A stretch of DNA of 64,000 nucleotides, taken from assembly GCF_902810435.1 (NCBI RefSeq), contig NZ_LR778174.1:1906501-1970500 (forward strand). The letters are read 5' to 3'. Positions within the stretch are counted from its first letter, which is position 1. The number at the start of each line of letters is the position of its first letter. Source of the stretch: Veillonella parvula. Lineage in GTDB: Bacteria > Bacillota > Negativicutes > Veillonellales > Veillonellaceae. The position numbers and the translations under genes were made by a program. Of this stretch, positions 55,143 to 64,000 are shown piece by piece. The notes below the pieces were generated by a model, which searched no databases, was not told the origin of the DNA, and saw nothing but the letters and a program-made list of their open reading frames with translations.

Positions 55143-55988
55143 ATGTTTTTCTTTAATGATATTCAGCCCATAGGCAATAATACTGAAAACTCTTTCGACT
55201 CTATCAAACAAATTGATGCTAATGGAAATGAATTTTGGTATGCACGAGATTTACAAGCTATTTTAGAATATACAAAATGGGATAACTTCTTAAATGTTAT
55301 TGAAAAAGCCAAAATAGCTTGTCAAAATAGCGAATTATCTATTTCCGACCATTTTGCCGACGTCGGGAAAATAGTACATGTTGGGGTTGCTAATAGAGAG
55401 ATACAAGATATTGTATTATCTAGATATGCTTGTTACCTGATAGCGATGAATGGCGATTCAAAAAAATCGGTTATCGCACAGGCCCAAACCTATTTTGCAG
55501 TTAAAACTCATGAACGTGAAATGCAAGAACAATTTATATCCTTGTCCGAGGATGAACGTCGATTACTAATCAGGCAAGATATAAAGGAACATAATACAGC
55601 ATTATCAGAAGCAGCCAATAATGCAGGAGTTGAAACACCTCAGGACTTTGCTAAATTCCATAACTCAGGCTATCAAGGTTTATATGGTGGCTTAGGTAAC
55701 AAGGAAATCCATAAGCGAAAAGGGCTGAAACCTTCACAAAAAATATTAGATCATATGGGAAGTGAGGAATTAGCGGCCAATTTGTTTAGATTAACACAAA
55801 CAGAAGGCAAATTACGTCGCGATAATATTCAAGGTAAAGAAAATGCAAACATAGCGCATCGAGAAGTCGGTGCAAAAGTGCGTCAAACAATTAAAGAATT
55901 AGGTGGTACTATGCCTGAAGACCTACCTACTCCACCAAAAAGTATTAAACAATTAGAAAAAGAACAGAAAAAGTTAGAAAAAAAATAA
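55143..55988 (+). CDS. dinD: DinD-like DNA damage-inducible protein
   Basis: 281 residues, close to the usual DinD length. N-terminal BRO-N-like part (FWYARDLQAILEYTKWDNFLNVIEKA, VLSRYACYLIAMNGDSKKSVIAQAQTYFAVKTHERE; listed as conserved blocks), then the DinD middle (FHNSGYQGLYGGLGNKEIHKRKGL) and tail. E. coli DinD is SOS-induced and inhibits RecA filament activity. I found no convincing LexA box upstream. It precedes a P63C-domain remnant and a tRNA, a context typical of accessory DNA. Confidence 0.9.
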   Translation: MFFFNDIQPIGNNTENSFDSIKQIDANGNEFWYARDLQAILEYTKWDNFLNVIEKAKIACQNSELSISDHFADVGKIVHVGVANREIQDIVLSRYACYLIAMNGDSKKSVIAQAQTYFAVKTHEREMQEQFISLSEDERRLLIRQDIKEHNTALSEAANNAGVETPQDFAKFHNSGYQGLYGGLGNKEIHKRKGLKPSQKILDHMGSEELAANLFRLTQTEGKLRRDNIQGKENANIAHREVGAKVRQTIKELGGTMPEDLPTPPKSIKQLEKEQKKLEKK

Positions 55989-56218
55989 TCTCTTTCCCCA
56001 TACAATTGCCATTAAAAACATTTGCTATACTGGCATATATATCAAAAAGCAATAGACTTACTTGTATCAAATGTTATAAACCATTGCCAAAACTTAAAGA
56101 AAAACTTCATGTATATACGAAAGATAATTTTGATAAATCTATCTATCAATGCTTTTATAGTCAATATATTATCAAAGCGTATCTTTATTAATTACTCATA
56201 TAAATAAGATATAAATTC

Positions 56219-56404
56219 ATGTTAAAAGCACCCCGCCATCAACATTTAACTAACGACATTGGTCAACGTGATTTACATGACCACCTTATGCAAGTCATTG
56301 CAATCATGAGAATTTCCAAAAACTGGAGTGATTTTATGAATAATTTTGAGAAGGTATTTGTTAACTTTGTTCAAGATAAGATAGATTTTGACAGTACATT
56401 TTAG
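56219..56404 (+). pseudogene. C-terminal remnant of a P63C-domain gene
   Basis: 61 codons (MLKAPRHQHLTNDIGQRDL ... IAIMRISKNWSDFMNNFEKVF) match the end of the P63C domain, where RxHQLLTxDIGxPxLxxHLxxVxALMRxSxxWxxF is typical. The rest of the domain is missing, and the 230 bp between dinD and this piece holds no coherent coding sequence. I read it as the leftover of a larger phage- or element-borne gene. Confidence 0.6.
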
Positions 56405-56430
56405 TGTTAGTTTATAGAATATAAATAAAA

Positions 56431-56463
56431 TGCCCCCATTACATACTGCATACAATGGGGGCA
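56431..56463 (+). terminator. Terminator after the P63C remnant
   Basis: TGCCCCCATT pairs with AATGGGGGCA, 13-nt loop, then an AT-rich tail AATTATTTTATT. Confidence 0.75.
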
Positions 56464-56480
56464 AATTATTTTATTCTTTT

Positions 56481-56502
56481 GGTGGCAAAATGGTGGCAAA
56501 AT
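56481..56502. repeat. Direct repeat GGTGGCAAAAT x2, next to AATTCGTTA repeats
   Basis: Two adjacent copies of GGTGGCAAAAT, followed by CGTTACAATTCGTTATAATTC-like repeats up to about 56610 (a similar run recurs at about 56587-56606). This lies between the P63C remnant and the 3' end of tRNA-Ser. It could be a scar of a tRNA-targeted integrative element, with the short direct repeats as former integrase arm sites. Confidence 0.45.
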
Positions 56503-56628
56503 TGTGTTATAATTCGTTACAATTCGTTATAATTCCAACTCCATAATATCATTATAAACCTTTATTTTTACTGTGTTTGTTGTGGTTCGTTACAATTTGT
56601 TATAATCTGTGATAGTTGTATGTATTGG

Positions 56629-56717
56629 TGGCGGAGAGGGTGGGATTCGAACCCACGGCCCCTTGCGGAGTCACTGGTTTTCAAGACCAGCTCCTTAAAC
56701 CACTCGGACACCTCTCC
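56629..56717 (-). tRNA. tRNA-Ser (UGA anticodon)
   Basis: Acceptor stem GGAGAGG (56717-56711) with CCTCTCC (56639-56633), discriminator G, encoded CCA. Anticodon arm CTGGT-CTTGAAA-ACCAG gives anticodon UGA. A long variable arm (GACTCCGCAAGGGGCC) and T-loop GGTTCGAATC confirm a class II serine tRNA. It lies downstream (3' side) facing the P63C remnant. Confidence 0.97.
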
Positions 56718-56885
56718 ATAACGGTACTATTATATCAAATTGACCTAATAATAAGCAATAACGTAATACGTAAAGAAGCAATAATATAATACATAAGCAA
56801 GCAAAAAAGCCGACTTGCAGCCAGCTTTTTCATTTGTATTTAACATTTAGTATTGCCCTAATCTTTTAGTTATTTGTCATATATG

Positions 56886-57839
56886 CTAGAATAGGTCTTT
56901 TTTCCACATGCCTATGATAGCAATGATGGAACACACCACGGAAATACCTACTACTTCGTAGAATCCATTCGGATCATCCTGGAACGGCAACGCCACATTC
57001 GTTCCCCACAGACTGAATATGATTGTGGGCACCGCCAAAGTAATCGTAAGGGCCGCCAACATTTTCATAACCATGTTGAGGTTGTTAGAGATGATAGATG
57101 TGAAGGCGTTCATCATGTTCATCAAGATATTGGAATACATTTCAACCATCTCGATGGCCTGTTTATTCTCGATGATAACGTCCTCTAGTAAATCTTCATC
57201 CTCTTCGTACATCTTGAGCAAATGTCTATAAGTGCTGTGACCACGCAAGCGCAATAGGCGTTCCATAACAGTTCCATTCGTACGCAACGCAGAGGTAAAG
57301 TATGTCATGGATTTCTGTAATTCCAATAGTTGGAAGAAGTCTTTATTCTTCGTTGTATGACGCAACTGAACTTCAATATCGTCGGTACGGCGATTAATTT
57401 GTTGCAAATAACGTAAGAACAATGTGGCTGTACGGTACAAGATTTGGAACAAGAACCGCGTCTTTTTATATGTATAGAATGTAGACAGTTGGTTTGAAAT
57501 GAACGGATACAACACCTCGGATTCTTCAAGACATACAGTAATGAAGAAGTCAGGCGTCAAAAAGATACCGAGCGGCACCGTATCGTACATATCATTACCG
57601 CGAATCGCAGGAATGTTGATAACCACGAAAATATAGTTGTCCTCTAACTCCACGTGAGAACGTTCTTCCATATCGAGGGCGGTCTTTAAAACGTCCGTTG
57701 GAATTTCCGTCAAAATATTGATGAGGGACAACTCATCGGGGTCTGGGTTCACCAAATTTACCCAAGAACCTTTTGTGGCATCTGATACAGTGCAGTCCGA
57801 AACTAACTCTTCTTCTATGTGTTTGTACACCGTGATCAT
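56886..57839 (-). CDS. CorA-family divalent cation channel with GTN in place of GMN
   Basis: The ATG at 57839 follows AAAGGAGGG; 317 residues (the longer frame upstream has no ribosome site). A cytoplasmic alpha/beta part leads to a long helix and two C-terminal membrane helices: LNMVMKMLAALTITLAVPTIIF and VVGISVVCSIIAIIGMW. The pore motif that follows helix 1 is SLWGTNVALPF, where the family usually has GMN. ZntB and related members also vary at this position. Mg2+ or another divalent cation is the likely substrate; the change may alter selectivity. Confidence 0.85.
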   Translation of the reverse strand: MITVYKHIEEELVSDCTVSDATKGSWVNLVNPDPDELSLINILTEIPTDVLKTALDMEERSHVELEDNYIFVVINIPAIRGNDMYDTVPLGIFLTPDFFITVCLEESEVLYPFISNQLSTFYTYKKTRFLFQILYRTATLFLRYLQQINRRTDDIEVQLRHTTKNKDFFQLLELQKSMTYFTSALRTNGTVMERLLRLRGHSTYRHLLKMYEEDEDLLEDVIIENKQAIEMVEMYSNILMNMMNAFTSIISNNLNMVMKMLAALTITLAVPTIIFSLWGTNVALPFQDDPNGFYEVVGISVVCSIIAIIGMWKKDLF

Positions 57840-57999
57840 GCTATCCCTCCTTTCAACGAACATATAGTAATCATCTAATAAATTATATACTATTTTATAG
57901 CTATTATTCAATTCAATTGTGAAAGTTTTGTTTATGTAGTATATACATAAATCACTTTATGTCTATTAACAATGCACAATTGTATATGTTAAAAGCATC

Positions 58000-58141
58000 T
58001 CAAAACATCCTTTTATCAAATCTACCAAAAAATCTAGCGAGCACATAGATTAATAAAGCTGCTAAACTAAAAAATCCACCAAAAGATTAAACCACTAAAA
58101 CTTACAGTGAGTAAGTATGCAAACAAATAATCAGCAATATA
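58000..58141 (-). pseudogene. Frameshifted tail of a small membrane protein
   Basis: The minus-strand frame from just after a TGA reads YIADYLFAYLLTVSFSGLIF. After a one-base shift it continues GGFFSLAALLIYVLARFFG, then RFDKRMF and TGA at 58000. Two membrane helices and a basic end make sense only if the frames are joined. No start codon or ribosome site is left. No family is recognised. It lies between the CadA terminator and the corA-like gene; the rest of 57840-58162 shows nothing. Confidence 0.4.
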
Positions 58142-58162
58142 TCATTAGGTTAAATCTTATAA

Positions 58163-58205
58163 AAATAACCTCTATACTAGCTTATCGCTAATATAGAGGT
58201 TATTT
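58163..58205 (-). terminator. Terminator of the P-type ATPase gene
   Basis: AAATAACCTCTATA pairs with TATAGAGGTTATTT, 15-nt loop, A and T tracts on both sides. Confidence 0.88.
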
Positions 58206-58284
58206 GTTTTATCCTACTCTGTCAAATCAGAATCATGTCATTTGTTATATTTCTGCATTAATCTATAAGATTACTTTCACCAAA

Positions 58285-60414
58285 TTAACGGCGCAAGATA
58301 CGAATAGAGTTCAAAATACAAAGAATGGATACGCCAGTATCACCGAATACCGCCCACCACATGGATGCATAGCCCATAAGGCCTAGCGCCATGATAAGAA
58401 TTTTAACGGCAATAGCGAATACTACATTTTGCCAAGCAACACGCAATGTTGCTTTGGACAAGTCTAGGATATGTGCAATGGCAGTCAAGGATGGACGCAT
58501 GAACACAACATCTGCCGCCTCGATAGCCGCATCAGCACCACTACCCATCGCGCCACCTACATCAGCACCTGCAAGTACTGGAGCATCGTTGATGCCATCC
58601 CCTACGAACATAGTTGGACCATATTCAGAGCGAATATCTTGTACAACAGACAATTTATCTTGAGGCAACAACTGAGCACGTACAGCACTTACGCCAGTTT
58701 CTTTAGCAATGTAATTTGCACTTGCTTCAGCATCACCTGTAAGCATAACAGTTTTAATATCTTGACCATTAAGATTAGCAATCGCTTCAGCAGAGTCTGG
58801 GCGAGCTTCATCGGCGATGATGATACGACCTAAGTATGTATTACCTTCTGCGACAAGAACTTCTGTGCCATATTCAGCAGCTTCTGTTGGATAGCCTTGC
58901 ACATTATAGCGTTCCATAAGACGACGGTTACCAATAAGTACTTGTTGACCATCTGCCATACCTACCATACCTTCACCAGCTAACTCTTGAACGAAATCAG
59001 AAGGTTCCACTGTAAGGCCTTGATCTTTTGCTTCAGACACGATGCTTGTTGCGATTGGATGTGTAGAAACGGCTTCGATAGCTGCCGCCATGGATAACAA
59101 TTGACTGGAACTTACATGAGAGCCTACAGTTTCTACGCTGTGAACTTTGAACTCACCAGATGTGATAGTACCAGTTTTATCAAGAGCTACTGCTTTCACA
59201 TTAGCCAACGCCTCGATAACTCGACCACCTTTTAATAAGATACCGTGTTTAGACGCATTGCCGATACCGGAGAAGAATGCAAGTGGCACGCTAAGCACCA
59301 ATGCACATGGGCAAGAAATAACGAGGAATGTTAAGGCTGTGTAGATCCATTTATGCCATTCACCAGTAATAAGGGATGGGATGATAGCTACAGCCAATGC
59401 AAAAGCTACAACGATTGGTGTGTATACGCGAGCAAAACGAGTAATGAAACGGTCGATTTTAGGTTTAGAGGATGCTGCATTTTCCACGGCATCAAGAATT
59501 TTAGTAACCATGGATTCTTCAAGAACCTTATCTACACGCATTGTAATGCGACCAGATTCGTTGATACAACCAGACATAAGTTGAGTGCCAGGTACGGCGC
59601 GAACAGGTACAGGTTCACCTGTTACAGGTGCTGTATTAACGCGTGTTTCACCTTCAAGCACTGTGCCGTCTAGAGGAATTAAATCGCCAGGACGAACTTC
59701 GATAGTCCAGCCTACTTCAACCTTTTCAGGAGCCATAACTACGATTTCACCACCGCAGTCTGTATCTACAACGCGCACCTCTTGAGGACGCATATCAACA
59801 GCGTTCATGATTTCTGTACGACTACGATCAGTTGCTTTTTCTTCGAAGAACTCACCGATACGGTAGAACAAGATAACGCCTACGGCCTCAGGCAATGCAT
59901 CGATAGCAATAGCACCCAATGTAGCGATAGACATCAAGAAGTTCTCGTCGAACACTTGGCCTTTTAAGATATTGCGACCTGCGATGCGCAATACTGGGAA
60001 CGCAAGAAGAATATACGCAACATAGTAAATTGGAGTTTCAATACTCTCTGGTAAGCTGATGGATGGGACAAAGGATGACAAAACATCATAAATCATAAAT
60101 AACAAGCCTGCTACGATGACTGCAATTGTTACAGCATCACCATCACGATCCTGGTCAGGACCATGATCATCCATAGCCGCTTTGGATTTACGTTCATAAT
60201 CTGCTACGGTTATGTCCTCTTCGATGGCATCACAAATGTCTTGAATGTCACGTTTAAGAGCTTCACGGTCTTCCCAAGAGCCGGTTAATTTTAATTGATG
60301 TGTAGCAAGTGTGAAATTGGCAGTCTCTACCACATCCATTTTACAGATACGATCTTCAATTTTTGCTGCGCAGTTCGGACAGTTCAAATCCTTCAATAAC
60401 AATGTTTCTTCCAT
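58285..60414 (-). CDS. cadA: Heavy-metal P1B-type ATPase, CadA/ZntA-like
   Basis: 709 residues. One N-terminal HMA domain with Cys12 and Cys15 (LNCPNCAAKI). Eight membrane helices with the transport motif ISCPCALVLSVPLAFFSGIGNASKHG; the phosphorylation site is DKTGTITSGE, the nucleotide domain has THPIATSIVSEA and the hinge is MFVGDGINDAPVLAGADVGGAMG. The CPC motif with a downstream pattern of this type points to Zn2+/Cd2+/Pb2+ export. It is a single gene. A short acidic segment (DDHGPDQDRDGDA) lies between the HMA domain and the first helix. No ArsR-type regulator adjoins. Confidence 0.93.
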   Translation of the reverse strand: MEETLLLKDLNCPNCAAKIEDRICKMDVVETANFTLATHQLKLTGSWEDREALKRDIQDICDAIEEDITVADYERKSKAAMDDHGPDQDRDGDAVTIAVIVAGLLFMIYDVLSSFVPSISLPESIETPIYYVAYILLAFPVLRIAGRNILKGQVFDENFLMSIATLGAIAIDALPEAVGVILFYRIGEFFEEKATDRSRTEIMNAVDMRPQEVRVVDTDCGGEIVVMAPEKVEVGWTIEVRPGDLIPLDGTVLEGETRVNTAPVTGEPVPVRAVPGTQLMSGCINESGRITMRVDKVLEESMVTKILDAVENAASSKPKIDRFITRFARVYTPIVVAFALAVAIIPSLITGEWHKWIYTALTFLVISCPCALVLSVPLAFFSGIGNASKHGILLKGGRVIEALANVKAVALDKTGTITSGEFKVHSVETVGSHVSSSQLLSMAAAIEAVSTHPIATSIVSEAKDQGLTVEPSDFVQELAGEGMVGMADGQQVLIGNRRLMERYNVQGYPTEAAEYGTEVLVAEGNTYLGRIIIADEARPDSAEAIANLNGQDIKTVMLTGDAEASANYIAKETGVSAVRAQLLPQDKLSVVQDIRSEYGPTMFVGDGINDAPVLAGADVGGAMGSGADAAIEAADVVFMRPSLTAIAHILDLSKATLRVAWQNVVFAIAVKILIMALGLMGYASMWWAVFGDTGVSILCILNSIRILRR

Positions 60415-60669
60415 GATATCTCCTTTGATAATAGTGAACGCTTCTATCCTGTATTGTAAGTTAATAGGTAATATTTTTCTAATACTTATTAGACATATCT
60501 TGTTTCATATCTTGTTATATATGTTCCTAAACATTTTTCATCAGATATTTTTATTTATATGAATACCTGTTCATATGTTTATATTACATCAAAGGAGATT
60601 AAATGTCAATACAAAATCATATTCAACATATATCAAATTTTATTTACTTTAGTTCTAACTATATTCACC

Positions 60670-62202
60670 TTATATCAAATTTCGTTCTACCAGGAATTTA
60701 TGTGCTACATCAGCTGGTAGTTGATGTTCCGTTTCAACGGCGTAATTCATCTTCGCCATCTCTTGATCTGTAATCGTATGATTCAAACTTTCTAATACAG
60801 GGCGCAGTTCAGGATGAGCAATCAATACTTCGCTACGTACCACATTGCCAGACATATAAGATGGATATAAATGTTTATCATCTTGTAACACCGTAATCGG
60901 TGCGATACTTAATTGACCATCAGTCGTGAATATCGGCATTACATCCACCTCATCACGACTAATAGCCGTATATTTTAGCCCTATATCCATATCTTTAGTA
61001 GCTTTAAATCTCATGCCATACACGCGTTGTAATCCAGCATAGCCATCTTCACGTCCAAAGAAATCATATTCCCCTCCTAATGTTAGGGATGGTGCTATAC
61101 GAGCAAGATCAGAATACGTTTTTACGCCATAACTCTGAGCAATTTCATTACGCACCCCTATGCCATAGGTATTATTAAAACCGTACATGCCGACCCACTC
61201 AAAATTATATTTCTCTTTATAGGCCTGTGAAAGCTCATTAAATAGACTTTCATCATACGTATCCGTACGTTTTAGCACAGCAGACCAAGCTGTACCAGTA
61301 TATTCAGGATATATATCAAATTGGCCAGAAAGCATAGCTGGTTGAATATTTGATGTACCACCACCGACACCTTCTGTAACCTCTACGGTTAAATCAGTCT
61401 TCTTCTCGATCAATTCTTTTAAAACATTCCCCAAAATAAGCTGTTCCGTCATGGGTTTCGTTGCAATATGAATAACATCGGTCTTCACATGACGGCAATA
61501 CATAGCCCAACCACCTATACCCATCGCAATTATCATCATCATCGAAACAAATATAATCGTATAGCGCTTCATATGAGGGCTAATACGCGTTACTCTTTCA
61601 CCTAAAGAAAAGAGAGCATCAACGGTAATGGCTAATAGGGCAATCAGTAGACTGCCTGCAATTGTCAAAGCACTTTGATTCGTTGTAATCCCCCTATAAA
61701 TCGCTACACCTAAGCCACCAGCACCAATAAAGGACGCAATACCTGTCAAGGCAATGGTCATAACGAGCATGGTCCGTATACCAGCCATAATAGTCGGCAT
61801 AGCCAAAGGAATCTCTATATTCCACAAACGTTGAATCCGCGTGAGCCCTAATGCAATCCCCGCTTCACACATGGCTTGATCAATCTGGTTAAGACCAGTA
61901 AATGTATTTCGTACCATCGGTAATAAAGCATATATAACCAATGCAATGATAGCCGTCGTATTACCAACACCTGATACGTACAACAAAAGGCCTAACATCG
62001 ATATAGATGGAATTGTATATAGGAAATTAACCACTACCATAACTGGCGCAGCTAGCCGTTTATATTCGTATATAAACACACCCAATAAGCCACCGATGAT
62101 GGTAGCAATAACAGAAGCTAATACTGAAATTTCTATATGCTCCCATAATAGCTGGAGGAAAAAATCATAGCGATTTATAAGTAATGATATGACATCATGC
62201 AT
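60670..62202 (-). CDS. Fused permease and substrate-binding protein, OpuF/EgtU type
   Basis: ATG at 62202 follows AAAGGCGG with 8-nt spacing; 510 residues. Residues 1-205 are an OpuBB/ProW-like ABC permease (VVNFLYTIPSISMLGLLLY and the EAA loop EAGIALGLTRIQRLWNIEIPLAMP). After a further membrane helix comes a type II binding domain (about 240-510: IATKPMTEQLILGNVLKELIE, GQFDIYPEYTGTAW, FGREDGYAGLQRVYGM). Such fusions import quaternary amines: glycine betaine, choline or, in EgtU, ergothioneine. No ABC ATPase gene lies in the flanks within this window. Confidence 0.9.
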   Translation of the reverse strand: MHDVISLLINRYDFFLQLLWEHIEISVLASVIATIIGGLLGVFIYEYKRLAAPVMVVVNFLYTIPSISMLGLLLYVSGVGNTTAIIALVIYALLPMVRNTFTGLNQIDQAMCEAGIALGLTRIQRLWNIEIPLAMPTIMAGIRTMLVMTIALTGIASFIGAGGLGVAIYRGITTNQSALTIAGSLLIALLAITVDALFSLGERVTRISPHMKRYTIIFVSMMMIIAMGIGGWAMYCRHVKTDVIHIATKPMTEQLILGNVLKELIEKKTDLTVEVTEGVGGGTSNIQPAMLSGQFDIYPEYTGTAWSAVLKRTDTYDESLFNELSQAYKEKYNFEWVGMYGFNNTYGIGVRNEIAQSYGVKTYSDLARIAPSLTLGGEYDFFGREDGYAGLQRVYGMRFKATKDMDIGLKYTAISRDEVDVMPIFTTDGQLSIAPITVLQDDKHLYPSYMSGNVVRSEVLIAHPELRPVLESLNHTITDQEMAKMNYAVETEHQLPADVAHKFLVERNLI

Positions 62203-62374
62203 TACATACACCGCCTTTCTAAGTCAAAAACACGAAAAATTATATAGGTATATTAGAGTCAACAAAACTAAAGAAATCTTTATAAAGCTATATTTACCCA
62301 TGATACTATTGTATACCTAATTATTTCTTAACTCTAGTCTATTTACCATACACAGTAAAAGCCATCATTTATAT

Positions 62375-62701
62375 TTATATATCATACAAGTTTAGCTCTT
62401 TAATATATCTGAAAGGAATAACAGTTCCTTGTACAGATAGAATTTGTAATTGCTCACTAATCATATCAACAGCTCCTATAAGTTCCGTATATTTTCGTTT
62501 GTTGTAGTAAACGATTCGTACCCACTCCCCACAACGTACAGATTGTAAAACTGTATTTAACTCGTCTATTTGATCCTCTGATAACTCTGCCCGATTTTCT
62601 TTTGGCTTTGCTACAGCGGCTAATAACGCTTCAAATCCCCTCAATGCCGCAAAGGGCATAAATTGTTTTGCTCGCTGTAACCGAGACATGCGATGTTTCA
62701 T
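62375..62701 (-). CDS. YolD-like protein
   Basis: 108 residues. RAKQFMPFAALRGFEALLAAV is the start of the YolD-like family, followed by ENRAELSEDQIDELNTVL and GEWVRIVYYNKRKYTELIGAV. YolD-like proteins are regularly encoded with Y-family polymerases (UvrX/YqjW/ImuB types) and are thought to act with them as an UmuD-like accessory. Here the umuC-like gene lies 56 bp upstream on the same strand, which fits. Confidence 0.88.
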   Translation of the reverse strand: MKHRMSRLQRAKQFMPFAALRGFEALLAAVAKPKENRAELSEDQIDELNTVLQSVRCGEWVRIVYYNKRKYTELIGAVDMISEQLQILSVQGTVIPFRYIKELNLYDI

Positions 62702-62757
62702 TAATGTATACCTCCCCTTACGCGACTAATGTATTTCCAATGTATCCATTATAATAT

Positions 62758-64000
62758 CTATTCCCCATTATGACCGCCTACCAAGGTATTTCTAAAGCGC
62801 ATGGTTCCTTCCTCTTGTAAGCTCGATGCACGCAAAATAGAATTCTTACCAAACTGTTTCTTAATGGATAGCATAGCCTCTTGTACCTGTCGCTCTTTTT
62901 CCTCTTCATTTGTAGTAAGAGTGCTAAATAGGTCCACCTCTTGAGGTATGGCGGATCGATTGACTAAATCCTCAAAGCTGACCCCTATACGCCGTATGAG
63001 CTCATTCTTATGGCAATGCTGCTCGTATAATTTAATAACCGCCGTCGTCAAGGTCTGTAGAGAATCTGTATACTGCTTAAGCTTTTTAGAACCTCCTGTA
63101 GAGCGCATCATTTCATTAGCATAGCCGATATGAACATAGATATGATTTGTAACCCCTTTAATTTGTAAAAGCTCTAACACCAAGGACTCTACCATTTCAC
63201 GCATAGGCACGCATGCCTCTTCATAGGTATAATTGCGCAACAAAATCTGACTGTGCGAGATAGAGTGCTTAATGGGGCGATACGCATGGATATCCGCAAT
63301 CGTACAAGGCTCACGGCCCCAAGCATGGTCAATGATGAGCTCTGCATTAATGCCAAACTCCTTGTACAACTTCGCTTCTGGAATCATGGTAATACCATGT
63401 AAATCATAAGCACCATACTTATGCAAACGATTAGCTATGCCCTTACCAATCTGCCATATATCGGTCAAGGGCTGATGATACCAAATTTTCTCTTTAAAAA
63501 GGCTTTCATCAAGATAACCTATAAAATCAGGTGCATGTTTCGCCAAAATATCGAGGGCAATCTTGGCGAGAAACAAATTCGTTCCAATCCCAACGGTGGC
63601 ATAAATCTTCGTTGCCGCTAGCACCGCATCAAGCAACATCTGCGCCAACTGACGAGGCGTCTTTTTATATAATGGCAAATAAGGCGTGATATCGATGAAA
63701 TACTCGTCGATAGAGTACACATGTACATCTTCGGGCGCCACATACTTGAGCAAGGTTCCATAAATCTCAGCAGATACCTGCATATACCGCTTCATATGTG
63801 GCTTCACCGTCAAATACTCAATATGCGGTGGAATCTGAAATAATCGGCTGCGATTTTTAACACCTAACTTTTTTAAGGCTGGAGAAATAGCCAACGTAAT
63901 AGCCCCCTTGCCACGAGAACCATCGGCCACCACCAAAGGTGTTGTAAACGGATCCAGTCCCAAATCGGCGCATTCTACAGATGCGTAAAAACACTTCAAA
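62758..64000 (-). CDS. Y-family DNA polymerase (UmuC/UvrX-like), N-terminus cut by window edge
   Basis: The frame is open to the window edge. The first residues, LKCFYASVECADLGLDPF, correspond to the usual DLKSFYASVEC block, so the catalytic Asp and a few preceding residues lie outside. Other polymerase motifs: VYSIDEYFIDITPYL (catalytic Asp-Glu), IYATVGIGTNLFLAKIALD, and the little-finger region further on. About 414 residues are visible. It is a translesion polymerase of the Firmicute YqjW/UvrX group, cotranscribed with yolD. Such operons are usually SOS-induced; the promoter is outside the window. Confidence 0.92.
   Translation of the reverse strand, partial: LKCFYASVECADLGLDPFTTPLVVADGSRGKGAITLAISPALKKLGVKNRSRLFQIPPHIEYLTVKPHMKRYMQVSAEIYGTLLKYVAPEDVHVYSIDEYFIDITPYLPLYKKTPRQLAQMLLDAVLAATKIYATVGIGTNLFLAKIALDILAKHAPDFIGYLDESLFKEKIWYHQPLTDIWQIGKGIANRLHKYGAYDLHGITMIPEAKLYKEFGINAELIIDHAWGREPCTIADIHAYRPIKHSISHSQILLRNYTYEEACVPMREMVESLVLELLQIKGVTNHIYVHIGYANEMMRSTGGSKKLKQYTDSLQTLTTAVIKLYEQHCHKNELIRRIGVSFEDLVNRSAIPQEVDLFSTLTTNEEEKERQVQEAMLSIKKQFGKNSILRASSLQEEGTMRFRNTLVGGHNGE

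Overview
The window looks like chromosome of a low-GC diderm Firmicute of the Negativicutes, most probably Veillonella. This is an inference from gene content, not from a database search. The pointers are S-layer-homology (SLH) envelope proteins next to a YadA-type trimeric autotransporter (so an outer membrane is present), an L-lactate utilisation operon (lutABC), class II fumarase, an AddAB recombination nuclease, and strong GGAGG ribosome sites.

Layout. 1-2284 is the N-terminal 761 codons of glutamate synthase large subunit (cut by the window edge). 2.6-10.5 kb holds an RluA pseudouridine synthase, an Eis-like acetyltransferase, a DUF2156 protein that seems to start at ATT, an orphan efflux adaptor lipoprotein, an aldo-keto reductase, azlCD and an iron alcohol dehydrogenase. 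Two tandem-repeat tracts (7 x 8 bp and 14 x 7 bp) lie just upstream of genes here. 10.8-16.6 kb holds metQ, a ferredoxin-nitroreductase, a sulfite/nitrite reductase and a cystine/dicarboxylate symporter, with a dense cluster of nested hairpin repeats at 12.6-13.4 kb. 16.7-19.7 kb is lutABC. 20.2-23.4 kb has two tandem SLH proteins sharing an unnamed C-terminal domain. 23.5-28.4 kb has a secreted RsiV/PdaC-like protein, an OPT peptide transporter, a 230-bp nested inverted repeat and fumC.

28.6-32.0 kb is an AT-rich accessory island of small hypothetical and decayed genes, including two paralogous immunity-like proteins, a gene broken by a frameshift and a stop, and a DUF805-like membrane protein. 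32.1-37.0 kb is housekeeping: two metallophosphoesterases, mutY, a NUDIX hydrolase and a GalT/HIT-like protein. 37.2-39.7 kb is a trimeric autotransporter with an SLH domain placed after its membrane anchor. 40-44 kb has a MoeA-like protein, crcB, two regulators and a lipid kinase. 44.2-51.5 kb is addBA. 51.8-64 kb has a secreted protein of unknown function, an SGNH hydrolase, an MFS carrier, dinD followed by a P63C-domain remnant and a tRNA-Ser, a CorA-like channel with a GTN motif, a CadA-type ATPase, a fused OpuF/EgtU-like permease-binding protein, and a YolD-UmuC mutasome pair (umuC cut by the window edge).

The most unusual signals are the nested hairpin family at 12.6-13.4 kb (a constant 26-nt core between 21-bp perfect arms that differ from copy to copy), the C-terminal SLH domain of the autotransporter, and several simple-sequence tracts placed where they could tune expression. 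No CRISPR array, rRNA operon, complete prophage or complete insertion sequence was seen.
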